From Candidatus Roizmanbacteria bacterium CG06_land_8_20_14_3_00_34_14 (GTDB taxonomy: Bacteria; Patescibacteriota; Microgenomatia; UBA1406; GWC2-37-13): a stretch of 21,180 nucleotides of DNA. Shown in pieces: positions 12,868-19,518 of this stretch. The position numbers and the translations under genes were made by a program. The notes below the pieces were generated by a model that was not told the DNA's origin, did not search any database, and worked only from the letters and a program-made list of their open reading frames with translations. Position 1 is the stretch's first letter, and every line of letters starts with the position of its first letter. The stretch is taken from contig PEVZ01000050.1 of the NCBI GenBank assembly GCA_002779665.1, forward strand, positions 1-21,180, in the 5' to 3' direction.

Positions 12868-13128
12868 TTACTTAACCAACTTAGCTATGTACAACACTAC
12901 TTCAACTCCAATAATTAATACTATTAATATCAAACTTTTTTTAAGGTCGGAAAAAAAATATTTTGATTCCGGTAGTTCAATCTTTTCTTTTTTAACGATC
13001 GGTTCTTGAACAGTTGAGTTAGGTGTTTTTAACTTTACAGGAGGAGTAACCACTTGCTGGTTTTCAAGCATTCGAAGTTTTTTATGATACATAGCTAAAA
13101 TCTTTTCTTTCTTTGTCTTCTTAGGCAT
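12868..13128 (-). CDS. Small C-terminally anchored membrane protein, function unknown
   Basis: An 86-aa protein with a strongly basic N-terminus (MPKKTKKEKILAMYHKKLRM), a polar proline-containing middle, and one hydrophobic helix near the C-terminus (about residues 64-82, LILIVLIIGVEVVLYIAKLV). This is a tail-anchor-like topology with the bulk probably cytoplasmic. I do not recognise a family. An upstream in-frame ATG at 13158 exists, but the ATG at 13128 gives the more natural start. It is divergent from the DUF4446 gene across a 90-nt spacer and precedes the DUF5679 gene on the same strand. Confidence 0.65.
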   Translation of the reverse strand: MPKKTKKEKILAMYHKKLRMLENQQVVTPPVKLKTPNSTVQEPIVKKEKIELPESKYFFSDLKKSLILIVLIIGVEVVLYIAKLVK

Positions 13129-13183
13129 ACGGTAATAATATAGAGAGTCGAATCTCAAATGTCAAATCTGAAAAAAATTATCG

Positions 13184-13212
13184 TTGACAGTTTTTGTACA
13201 AATATATAGAAT
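13184..13212 (+). promoter_or_regulatory. Promoter of the DUF4446-DUF3048 operon (leaderless)
   Basis: TTGACA (13184-13189) and TAGAAT (13207-13212) are spaced by exactly 17 nt. The DUF4446 ATG follows only 6 nt after the -10 box, so transcription should begin at or next to the A of the start codon. No Shine-Dalgarno can fit between them. Confidence 0.7.
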
Positions 13213-13218
13213 GTATTA

Positions 13219-13665
13219 ATGATCACTTACGGGTTGATGTTTATTTTTTTTGTTTGGTTAGTTATTTTGACGGGAATAATTTTAAAGACAAAAGCCCATT
13301 ACATCAGTCTAATTTCAAATACAAGAAAGCATAAAATTGATGAAATTTTAGACGAGCTCTTACTGATTAATAACAAAAATAGGCAAGAAATTGAGAATTT
13401 TAAAAAACAATTACAAGAAGAAATTAAAATTTCCGCTTTACATATTCAAAAGGTAGGTTTAGTCAGATTTAGTCCTTTTGAAAAAACCGGAGGAGAGAAA
13501 AGCTTTGTCATCACTTTTTTAAATAATCAAAATAGTGGTATAGTTATTAATTTCATACATACCCGTGATGGCTTGCGGGTTTATAGTAAAAAAGTTAAAA
13601 ATGGTAAAAGTGAAGAATTTGAATTGTCTGATGAAGAAAAGCAAGCAATTATTATTTCAAACTAA
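13219..13665 (+). CDS. DUF4446 family protein
   Basis: A 148-aa protein with an N-terminal membrane helix (about residues 4-24), a helical/coiled stretch (30-70), and the DUF4446 core: HIQKVGLVRFSPFEKTGGEK, SFVITFLNNQNSGIVINFIH, RDGLRVYSKKVKNGKSEEFE and LSDEEKQAI. Bacillus YyaB-like proteins belong to this family; its biochemical function is unknown to me. The ATG at 13219 is placed by the promoter 6 nt upstream and keeps the membrane helix intact. It is 2 nt before the DUF3048 gene and certainly co-transcribed with it. Confidence 0.9.
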   Translation: MITYGLMFIFFVWLVILTGIILKTKAHYISLISNTRKHKIDEILDELLLINNKNRQEIENFKKQLQEEIKISALHIQKVGLVRFSPFEKTGGEKSFVITFLNNQNSGIVINFIHTRDGLRVYSKKVKNGKSEEFELSDEEKQAIIISN

Positions 13666-13667
13666 TT

Positions 13668-14834
13668 ATGATTAACAAAAAAATCGCCTTATTGGTTTCT
13701 TTCGTAATTTTTATTCTTTCTGGGGTTACAACATTTTCTTTTTTTTCAGAGGAAAAAGGTCTGTTATTCTTATCTCCAATTTCTTATAAAGCTCCCACAT
13801 CAGAAAATGGAACGACGGAAAATGTCATTAATTCAGAACCAAAGACGGAGGAGTGTCCTTTGAATGGCCAGATGCTTTCAAAGACTGAGAGGAATATCTG
13901 GGAAGTTCAACGACCGCTGGGGGTAATGATTGAAAATCACAAACAAGCCCGTCCACAGTCAGGTCTATCATCGGCTGATATTATCTACGAAGCAGTGGCC
14001 GAAGGTGGGATAACCAGATTTTTAGCGATATTTTATTGTCAAAATGCCCCATACGTTGGTCCCGTCCGCTCAGCTCGAATGTACTTTATAAGATTTCTTG
14101 AAGGTTATGGCCAGTATCCATTGTATGCCCATGTTGGTGGGGCTAACACAGAAGGTCCGGCAAACGCATTAGGATATATCAATGAATTGGGATGGTCGTC
14201 TTATAATGATATGAGTCAATTCTCAGTTCCTTTTCCATATTTTTGGCGTGATTATGAAAGGTTAAAAAATGTTGCCACTGAACACACCGTTTACACTTCG
14301 ACAAAAAAACTTTGGCAATACGCAAAAGATAAAAGAACTCTTACAAATGTTGATGAAAAAGGGGTAAGATGGGATAAAGGCTTTGTACCTTGGAAGTTTG
14401 AAGATGATGCTAAAACTGCCGATCGAGGCAAAGTAGTAAAAATTGATTTTGGATTTTGGGATAATTTAGCCAGTGATTTCAGTGTTGTTTGGAGCTATGA
14501 TGTCAAAACAAACAGTTATAAAAGAACCAACGGCGGTGCTCCTCATCTTGATAAAAATACCGGAAAACAATTAGAAGCAAAAAATATTGTTATTATGTTC
14601 GCTAAAGAATCCCCGGCTAACGATGGCTATGAAGGCGGGCATTTATTATACAAAAATGTTGGAAGCGGAGACATATTATTTTTCAAAAACGGTCAAGTGG
14701 TTAAAGGAACTTGGAGTAAAGAAACCGAAGAGGATAATATTAAATTTTTTGATAACTCTGGCAAAGAAATATCAATAGTCAGAGGACAGGTATTTATTGA
14801 AATGTTGCCGATAAGGAACAAAGTTAATTATTAA
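13668..14834 (+). CDS. DUF3048 domain-containing exported protein (YerB-like)
   Basis: A 388-aa protein with an N-terminal signal anchor (about residues 6-24), a polar linker (40-80), and the two-part DUF3048 domain. RPLGVMIENHKQARPQSGLS, DIIYEAVAEGGITRFLAIFY and VGPVRSARMYFI (82-141) are diagnostic of the N-terminal part; a C-terminal part (about 250-380, NIVIMFAKESP and LLYKNVGSGDILFFKNGQVV) follows. B. subtilis YerB is the named relative; the family is thought to act at the cell surface, but no reaction is established. The catalytic-looking E, H and R residues in the first motif are preserved. It follows the DUF4446 gene by 2 nt. Confidence 0.92.
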   Translation: MINKKIALLVSFVIFILSGVTTFSFFSEEKGLLFLSPISYKAPTSENGTTENVINSEPKTEECPLNGQMLSKTERNIWEVQRPLGVMIENHKQARPQSGLSSADIIYEAVAEGGITRFLAIFYCQNAPYVGPVRSARMYFIRFLEGYGQYPLYAHVGGANTEGPANALGYINELGWSSYNDMSQFSVPFPYFWRDYERLKNVATEHTVYTSTKKLWQYAKDKRTLTNVDEKGVRWDKGFVPWKFEDDAKTADRGKVVKIDFGFWDNLASDFSVVWSYDVKTNSYKRTNGGAPHLDKNTGKQLEAKNIVIMFAKESPANDGYEGGHLLYKNVGSGDILFFKNGQVVKGTWSKETEEDNIKFFDNSGKEISIVRGQVFIEMLPIRNKVNY

Positions 14835-14852
14835 ATTAATTCAATAAAATCA

Positions 14853-14970
14853 CCAATAACCAAATACCAAGAAACAAACAATAATCAATGTTTAATTACT
14901 AATGAGACCAAAATATGTTTGAACATTGAATATTGATAATTAGTTATTGTTTGGAATACTTGGTTATTGG
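14853..14970. repeat. Large imperfect inverted repeat in the spacer before the wHTH gene
   Basis: The 162-nt spacer 14835-14996 can fold into one long hairpin. Paired blocks are CCAATAACCAA (14853-14863) with TTGGTTATTGG (14960-14970), AAACAATAA (14876-14884) with TTATTGTTT (14944-14952), and TCAATGTT (14885-14892) with AACATTGA (14922-14929). The right flank contains TTGGAGATTGGT (14967-14978), also present inside infB (5205-5216). It resembles a small palindromic mobile element; no transposase or target duplication is evident. Confidence 0.6.
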
Positions 14971-14996
14971 AGATTGGTAATTTGTTTATTATATAT

Positions 14997-15572
14997 ATGT
15001 TACAACATATAATTCCATCGAAGGCGAGGCGGAAGGTTCTTGAGCTATTTTTTCATCGACCGAGTGAAAACTTTTATTTGCGACGGGTCGTCCGTGAGAT
15101 TGATGAAGAGGTCAATGCGGTCAAGCGCGAGCTTGACATATTGACCGAAGAAAAATTATTACTTAGGGAACGCCGTCTAAATAAAGTTTATTTTTCATTA
15201 AATAAAAACTATCAACTTTATGATGAATTTTTAAGAATTTTTTCTAAAACAAGTAAGTTGGCGACTTTAGTCCATAGTAACTTATCAAAAATTGGCAAGG
15301 TAAAATTTGTAGCCGTTTCGACTAAATTTCCAAAAAACATAATTTTAAAAGACGATGAAATTTATTTGCTTTTAGTCGGTATAATAGTCGTTGTTGAAAT
15401 TGAGTCGATCATTAAAGAAGTAGAAAAAGAATTTGGACGACCAATTAATTATTCAACTATGACCGAAAGTGAATTTTTGTTTCGTAAAAAAAACAACGAT
15501 CCTTTTATTTGGAGATTTTTAAAACAACCTAAAATTATGTTGGTTGGCGTTGAAGAAGAATTACTAAGATGA
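14997..15572 (+). CDS. Winged-helix protein with degenerate nucleotidyltransferase-like domain
   Basis: A 191-aa protein. Residues 1-70 form a predicted winged helix (ARRKVLELFFHRPSENFYLR, then EVNAVKRELDILTEEKLLL and a RRLNKVYFSLN wing). Residues about 103-185 resemble an MNT-type nucleotidyltransferase fold (VKFVAVSTKF, EIYLLLVG, FGRPINYSTMTESEFLFRKK), but the GS motif and the paired aspartates of active enzymes are absent (STKF and EIY instead), so catalysis is unlikely. A regulatory role is inferred. A TTG at 14967 would extend it by 10 residues; the ATG at 14997 fits the domain start. Its stop overlaps the secD start by 4 nt (ATGA), so it is translated together with the secretion genes. 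Confidence 0.75.
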   Translation: MLQHIIPSKARRKVLELFFHRPSENFYLRRVVREIDEEVNAVKRELDILTEEKLLLRERRLNKVYFSLNKNYQLYDEFLRIFSKTSKLATLVHSNLSKIGKVKFVAVSTKFPKNIILKDDEIYLLLVGIIVVVEIESIIKEVEKEFGRPINYSTMTESEFLFRKKNNDPFIWRFLKQPKIMLVGVEEELLR

Positions 15573-16885
15573 AAATATTTAAATCAATTATTATTGCTTT
15601 AATTTTTATAGGCTTAATATGGGTCGACCTTCCGGAAAGTATTAAGACAAAATATAAAATTTCGAGTCAAATTGAATTCAATGTTTTTGGAATAAATTTT
15701 AAAAAAGATTTTACAACAAAATTAGGATTAGACTTAAAAGGTGGTAGTAGTTTAATTTTTGAGGCCGATACGGGTAAGGTGAAAAAAGAAGATTTAAATG
15801 ATGCCCTAAATTCAGCCAGGGATGTAATTGAGCGAAGAATTAATTTTTTTGGAGTGACAGAACCTCAGATACAAACAGTTAAAACAGGTGATAAATATCG
15901 CCTAAACGTTGACCTACCGGGAATTAGTAATTCTGAAGAAGCGATAAAATTAATCGGTCAGACAGCCCAACTAACATTTAGAGAATTGCCGGGTGAAAAA
16001 ATTGCCACTAATACTCCGATATTCTTACAGCTGACAAAAGACACTGGATTATCAGGAATTCACATTCTAAAATCAACGGTTGAATTTGATAGTCAAACTG
16101 GTAAACCTCAGGTAGGTTTGAAATTTAATCAAAAAGGGACGGAATTATTCGCCTCAATTACCAAGAGAAATATTGGAAAACCGGTCGGAATATTTTTAGA
16201 TAATATTCCGCTTACTACCCCAAATGTACAAACAGAAATACCAGATGGAAGTGCTGTTATAACAGGAAATTTTACCACCGACGAAACAAAAAAATTAGTC
16301 ATTGCGATTAATTCCGGGGCTCTGCCTTTGCCAATAAAATTAGTTGAGCAAAAAAATATTGGTCCAAGTCTTGGAGAGGTCGAAGTCAGAAAAAGCGTAT
16401 ATGCCGGGGCGGTTGGACTGATAATGGTTTTGCTGTTTATGATTATTTATTACGGCAGATTAGGTTTTATAGCGTCTCTTGGCTTATTGATTTACGGATT
16501 AATTTCCCTGTTTATTTTTAAGGCAATCCCATTAGTATTAACTTTGCCGGGTGTGGCCGGATTTATTTTATCCATCGGAATGGCGGTTGATTCAAATATT
16601 TTAATCTTTGAGAGGATTAAAGAAGAACAGCGAAAAGGAAGAAGTTTTGATATTGCTGTCAGACTTGGATTTGGGCGGGCAATCGACGCAATCAAGGACG
16701 CTAATGTGACAACCTTGACCGTTGCTTTTATCTTATTTAATCCATTAAACTGGGAATTCTTACCGCAGTTTGGGATGGTAAGAGGATTTGCTCTAACTTT
16801 AGCTATTGGAGTCGGGACAAGTCTATTTACCGGGGTTGTCATTACGAAGAGACTTATAGATATGTTTTACAAGAATAAAATATGA
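15569..16885 (+). CDS. secD: Protein translocase subunit SecD
   Basis: SecD, with SecF, uses the proton-motive force to complete protein export through SecYEG. This 438-aa protein has an N-terminal membrane helix (about 5-20), the conserved LGLDLKGGSSLIFEAD (52-67), the large external P1 region (to about 270, including ARDVIERRINFFGVTEPQIQ), and a C-terminal membrane domain with the motif GMAVDSNILIFERIKEEQRK followed by DAIKDANVTTLTVAF. The first external domain is shorter than in E. coli (615 aa), as in many Gram-positives and CPR. It overlaps the wHTH gene by 4 nt upstream and secF by 4 nt downstream. Confidence 0.96.
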   Translation: MKIFKSIIIALIFIGLIWVDLPESIKTKYKISSQIEFNVFGINFKKDFTTKLGLDLKGGSSLIFEADTGKVKKEDLNDALNSARDVIERRINFFGVTEPQIQTVKTGDKYRLNVDLPGISNSEEAIKLIGQTAQLTFRELPGEKIATNTPIFLQLTKDTGLSGIHILKSTVEFDSQTGKPQVGLKFNQKGTELFASITKRNIGKPVGIFLDNIPLTTPNVQTEIPDGSAVITGNFTTDETKKLVIAINSGALPLPIKLVEQKNIGPSLGEVEVRKSVYAGAVGLIMVLLFMIIYYGRLGFIASLGLLIYGLISLFIFKAIPLVLTLPGVAGFILSIGMAVDSNILIFERIKEEQRKGRSFDIAVRLGFGRAIDAIKDANVTTLTVAFILFNPLNWEFLPQFGMVRGFALTLAIGVGTSLFTGVVITKRLIDMFYKNKI

Positions 16886-17748
16886 TTAATTTTCTTAAAT
16901 ACCGCTGGCTTTATTTTTTAATTTCCGCCGTTGTAATCGGGGCGGGATTATTTTCAATTACCAAATGGGGTTTTCGATATTCAATTGATTTTACCGGAGG
17001 TAGTAATTTTGAATATCAAATAAATAAAGTGGTCGAAAAAAGCAAAATAGAAAAAGTATTGGATTTAAATAAAATATCAGTTGTTAGTTTAAAATTGCAG
17101 GATAAAAATATTTTGCTTAGAACAAAAGTATTAGATCAAAACAAAGAGTCGCTCTTGAAAAAAGATTTAGAAGCAAAATTAAAAATTAAAATTACGGTTT
17201 TGCGTTCGGAAACAGTTGGTCCAATACTTGGAAAAGAGGCGATTAACAAAACTTTAATTGCCTCAATATTGGCAACAATCGGAATCTTAATTTATATGAG
17301 TTTTGCTTTTAAAGGTTTCAACTTTGCTTTTTCCGCAGTTTTGGCAATGCTACACGACCTGTTGGTCGTAGTTGGTACTTATTCCTTACTTGGACATTTT
17401 TTTGGAGCTGAGGTAGATACAATGTTTGTGACGGCAGTTTTGACGACGATGTCCTTTTCAGTTCACGATACGATTGTCATCTTTGATAAGATAAGAGAAT
17501 ACCATAAAGAGCAAGGTTCAATGGATTCGGAAACCGCCGCTAATCAAGCATTGACGGAGACGATGGTTAGGTCGTTGAATAACTCAATGACAATCGTTTT
17601 TATGTTACTTTCCCTAACGATGATGGGTGGATCAACAATTAGATTTTTTATTATGACTTTATTAATCGGGACAATCACAGGTACTTATTCGTCACCGTTT
17701 GTAGCAACTCCGATTTTAGTTTGGCTGGAGAAGCACAGAAATAAATAA
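16882..17748 (+). CDS. secF: Protein translocase subunit SecF
   Basis: Partner of SecD in the export motor. The 288-aa protein has a first membrane helix (about 8-26), the conserved FRYSIDFTGGSNFEYQ (31-46), a short external domain, and five further membrane helices with the motif SFSVHDTIVIFDKIREYHKE and the ending GTITGTYSSPFVATPILVWL. Length is normal for the family. Its ATG overlaps the secD stop codon by 4 nt (ATGA), so the two are translationally coupled and made in equal amounts. Confidence 0.96.
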   Translation: MINFLKYRWLYFLISAVVIGAGLFSITKWGFRYSIDFTGGSNFEYQINKVVEKSKIEKVLDLNKISVVSLKLQDKNILLRTKVLDQNKESLLKKDLEAKLKIKITVLRSETVGPILGKEAINKTLIASILATIGILIYMSFAFKGFNFAFSAVLAMLHDLLVVVGTYSLLGHFFGAEVDTMFVTAVLTTMSFSVHDTIVIFDKIREYHKEQGSMDSETAANQALTETMVRSLNNSMTIVFMLLSLTMMGGSTIRFFIMTLLIGTITGTYSSPFVATPILVWLEKHRNK

Positions 17749-17759
17749 CGATTATAAAA

Positions 17760-17785
17760 ATTATAAATTTTATAACAATTATATG
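17760..17785 (+). promoter_or_regulatory. AT-rich start region of the zinc-ribbon gene with -10-like TATAAC
   Basis: TATAAC (17771-17776) ends 6 nt before the ATG at 17783. The 26 nt ending at this ATG differ at only one position from the 26 nt ending at the rplY ATG (7880-7855). AAAATT (17757-17762) and AATTTT (17766-17771) make it partly palindromic. No -35 box is clear, so it could be a promoter or a conserved translation-start element. Confidence 0.4.
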
Positions 17786-18277
17786 AATAAAAAAGCTGAT
17801 GAGAAAGGTTCAGAAGTCTGTCCAAAGTGTGGGGCTCCGCTCGGAGAAGTGTTTGAGACAAAGTCGGGGAAAAAATTACGACGCTGTTCTAAGGGAGCTT
17901 GGAATCCAGAGACTCATACCATTGACGGATGTATTTATGTTAAATGGCTTGAAGTTGAACCAGTCGCCCTCGATGAAAAATGTCCAAAATGTGGAGCCCC
18001 ATTGATATTATCCACAACAAGAATGGGTAAAAAAATGAAAAAGTGCTCAACAGCCACTTGGGACCCAACTACTAAAACTGCTGGCGGATGCGATTATATA
18101 GAGTGGATAAAAGGAACGACCGAAAAATTAGAGGAAGATTGTCCTAAATGTGGAAAAAAATTAGTTCTATTCACAACCGCATCAGGTAAAAAACTGAAAA
18201 AATGTGAGACGGCCACTTGGGACCCAGCCACAAAAACGCCAGGTGGATGTGACTATGTTGAGTGGCTGAAGTCATAA
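17783..18277 (+). CDS. Triple zinc-ribbon protein (topoisomerase I C-terminal type repeats)
   Basis: A 164-aa protein made of three tandem copies of a unit of about 53 residues. Each holds four cysteines: C13/C16/C35/C50, C67/C70/C88/C103, C120/C123/C141/C156. The shared pattern is CPKCG, then GKK followed by a basic stretch and C, then a W(N/D)PxT segment, GC(I/D)Y and a final W. The spacing resembles the four-cysteine zinc ribbons at the C-terminus of bacterial topoisomerase I, but the catalytic enzyme is absent: the protein is zinc ribbons only. DNA or RNA binding is inferred. It follows secF by 34 nt but appears to have its own start region, and precedes a TA operon. Confidence 0.8.
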   Translation: MNKKADEKGSEVCPKCGAPLGEVFETKSGKKLRRCSKGAWNPETHTIDGCIYVKWLEVEPVALDEKCPKCGAPLILSTTRMGKKMKKCSTATWDPTTKTAGGCDYIEWIKGTTEKLEEDCPKCGKKLVLFTTASGKKLKKCETATWDPATKTPGGCDYVEWLKS

Positions 18278-18293
18278 ATAAAAAGACTAACAC

Positions 18294-18330
18294 TTGACAA
18301 AATCGTGTGTGTCGTACATAATAATGTACA
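18294..18330 (+). promoter_or_regulatory. Promoter with YefM-like operator for the Phd/RelE pair
   Basis: TTGACA (18294-18299) and CATAAT (18317-18322) have a 17-nt spacer. An inverted repeat covers the -10 box: GTACAT (18314-18319), AATA, ATGTAC (18324-18329). It contains CGTACA (18313-18318) and TGTACA (18325-18330), 12 bp apart centre to centre. As I recall, the E. coli YefM-YoeB operator uses TGTACA hexamers with that same spacing. AGAGGT (18330-18335) is the ribosome binding site, 7 nt before the ATG. Confidence 0.7.
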
Positions 18331-18342
18331 GAGGTATTTTTT

Positions 18343-18708
18343 ATGAAAACATCCGATTTATATATCACAGCAACAGAAGCAAGAAATAATTTTTTCAATT
18401 TACTTGCTAAGGTAAAAAGTAGTCCATATCCAATTAATATTACAGTTAAGGGAATTCCCGAAGTTGTTGTAATGAATAAAGAAGATTACGATGGTTGGAT
18501 GGCGACACTCGAAACGCTGTCAGATAAAGATTTAGTGGAATCGATAAAAGAATCTGACAAAAATTTTAAAGAAGGAAAGTATCAAACTTGGCAAGAAGTA
18601 AAAAAGGAATTAGGCTTAGAGGAAATGAAGCTTTCCGATATTAAAGGTAAATATGTATCTAATATTCCTCGAAAACAAGGCAAAAAAAGATCTAAAAAAA
18701 TTAGATAA
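18343..18708 (+). CDS. Phd/YefM-family antitoxin with unusual basic C-terminal extension
   Basis: A 121-aa antitoxin. The Phd/YefM DNA-binding and dimerisation domain is at residues 1-60 (ITATEARNNFFNLLAKVKSS, PINITVKGIPEVVVMNKEDY, DGWMATLETL), followed by an acidic, helical toxin-binding part (about 60-100, DLVESIKESDKNFKEGKYQT, WQEVKKELG). Residues 105-121 (about NIPRKQGKKRSKKIR) are strongly basic and are translated from DNA that also codes, in another frame, for the toxin N-terminus: the two genes overlap by 56 nt, when a few nt is usual. This suggests that the normal stop was lost by a frameshift. It should repress its own operon through the operator at 18313-18330. Confidence 0.9.
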   Translation: MKTSDLYITATEARNNFFNLLAKVKSSPYPINITVKGIPEVVVMNKEDYDGWMATLETLSDKDLVESIKESDKNFKEGKYQTWQEVKKELGLEEMKLSDIKGKYVSNIPRKQGKKRSKKIR

Positions 18709-18904
18709 AAGATATAAAATTAAGGTGTCAGAGTTTATTGACAAACTTCAATATAATCCCTTTTTAGGTGGAAAAATGTTAGGAGAATATAGCGGTTTAT
18801 ACAGAATTAAAATTCCTCCATTACGAATTATTTATCTTCCAGATTTTAAAAAAAATATTATTTGGATAAAAGCAATTGGATTTAGAGGAAATATTTATAA
18901 ATAA
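18653..18904 (+). CDS. RelE/YoeB-like toxin
   Basis: An 83-aa toxin of the RelE superfamily: YLIFLENKAKKDLKKLDKRY (N-terminal helices), then DKLQYNPFLGGKMLGEYSGL, the basic strand YRIKIPPLRIIYLPD, and the C-terminal IWIKAIGFRGNIYK with the usual hydrophobic strand, arginine and terminal tyrosine. The expected activity is mRNA cleavage on the ribosome. The ATG is preceded by AAAGGT about 5 nt away. Its first 17 codons overlap the antitoxin gene in a different frame. The MBL hydrolase gene begins 2 nt after its stop. Confidence 0.88.
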   Translation: MYLIFLENKAKKDLKKLDKRYKIKVSEFIDKLQYNPFLGGKMLGEYSGLYRIKIPPLRIIYLPDFKKNIIWIKAIGFRGNIYK

Positions 18905-18906
18905 AA

Positions 18907-19518
18907 ATGACAATAAAAAAATATTCTTTAGGTGAACTTCAGGCGAACTGCTATTTTTTAATTGAGGATCAAGATTGCCTGATCATCGATCCGGCCGATG
19001 ATGCTTCGTTTATTTTGGAAGAAATACAAAGACAACAACTAAACTTAGTTGGTATGTTGGCTACCCACGGACACTTTGATCACATAGGAGCAGTGGGGGA
19101 GATTCAGTTATCTTTTAATGTTCCTCTATATATCTTTAAGAAAGATCGGTTTTTGATAGACAGGTTAAACGAAACAGCAAAACATTTTTTAGGTTATGAC
19201 CCACATTTTATCAAGCCAATTACAGTTAAGTATTTAACTGTAACAAATTTTCGGATTTCTAAATTCGAGTTTCGAATTTTATCTAGTCCCGGTCACACTC
19301 CCGGAAGCGGTTGTTTCTATTTTTCAGAAGAAAACGTCCTTTTCACCGGTGATACTTTATTTAAAGAGGCGGTTGGTCGGACTGATTTATCTTACAGTAG
19401 TAAAGAAGATTTAACTAAATCCCTAAAAAAAATATTTAAATTGCCAAGAGAGACAATTATTTATTCGGGACATGGAGAAGATACAATTCTGGAAGATGAA
19501 AAAATATACTTTAATTAA
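18907..19518 (+). CDS. MBL-fold metallo-hydrolase (glyoxalase II-like/YcbL type)
   Basis: A 203-aa metallo-beta-lactamase-fold hydrolase. The metal-binding set is complete: THGHFDH (53-59), GH at 129-130 in SSPGHTPGSG, D149 in LFTGDTLF, and H189 in YSGHGEDT. AVGRTDL is typical of the YcbL/GloB-like branch, which hydrolyses thioesters such as S-lactoylglutathione, but the true substrate is unknown. Residues about 106-125 (TVKYLTVTNFRISKF onward) come from two hairpin-forming repeat segments inserted ahead of the conserved SSPGHTPG. It starts 2 nt after the RelE toxin stop, and its 3' end overlaps the convergent cca gene by 8 bp. Confidence 0.92.
   Translation: MTIKKYSLGELQANCYFLIEDQDCLIIDPADDASFILEEIQRQQLNLVGMLATHGHFDHIGAVGEIQLSFNVPLYIFKKDRFLIDRLNETAKHFLGYDPHFIKPITVKYLTVTNFRISKFEFRILSSPGHTPGSGCFYFSEENVLFTGDTLFKEAVGRTDLSYSSKEDLTKSLKKIFKLPRETIIYSGHGEDTILEDEKIYFN
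19221..19279 (+). repeat. Two hairpin-forming repeats inserted in frame in the MBL hydrolase gene
   Basis: TACAGTTAA (19221-19229) and TTAACTGTA (19234-19242) are perfect 9-nt inverted arms around GTAT. After a short gap, AAATTCGA (19261-19268) and TCGAATTT (19272-19279) are inverted arms around GTT, within TTTCGGATTTCTAAATTCGA, a TTCGA-type low-complexity sequence typical of spacers. The block codes for a segment that most relatives would not have between the helical region and the GHTPG strand. Confidence 0.55.

Noticed and set aside
14587..14778. 63-codon plus-strand frame inside the DUF3048 gene
   Set aside because: It overlaps the conserved C-terminal part of DUF3048 in another frame and lacks any recognisable feature.
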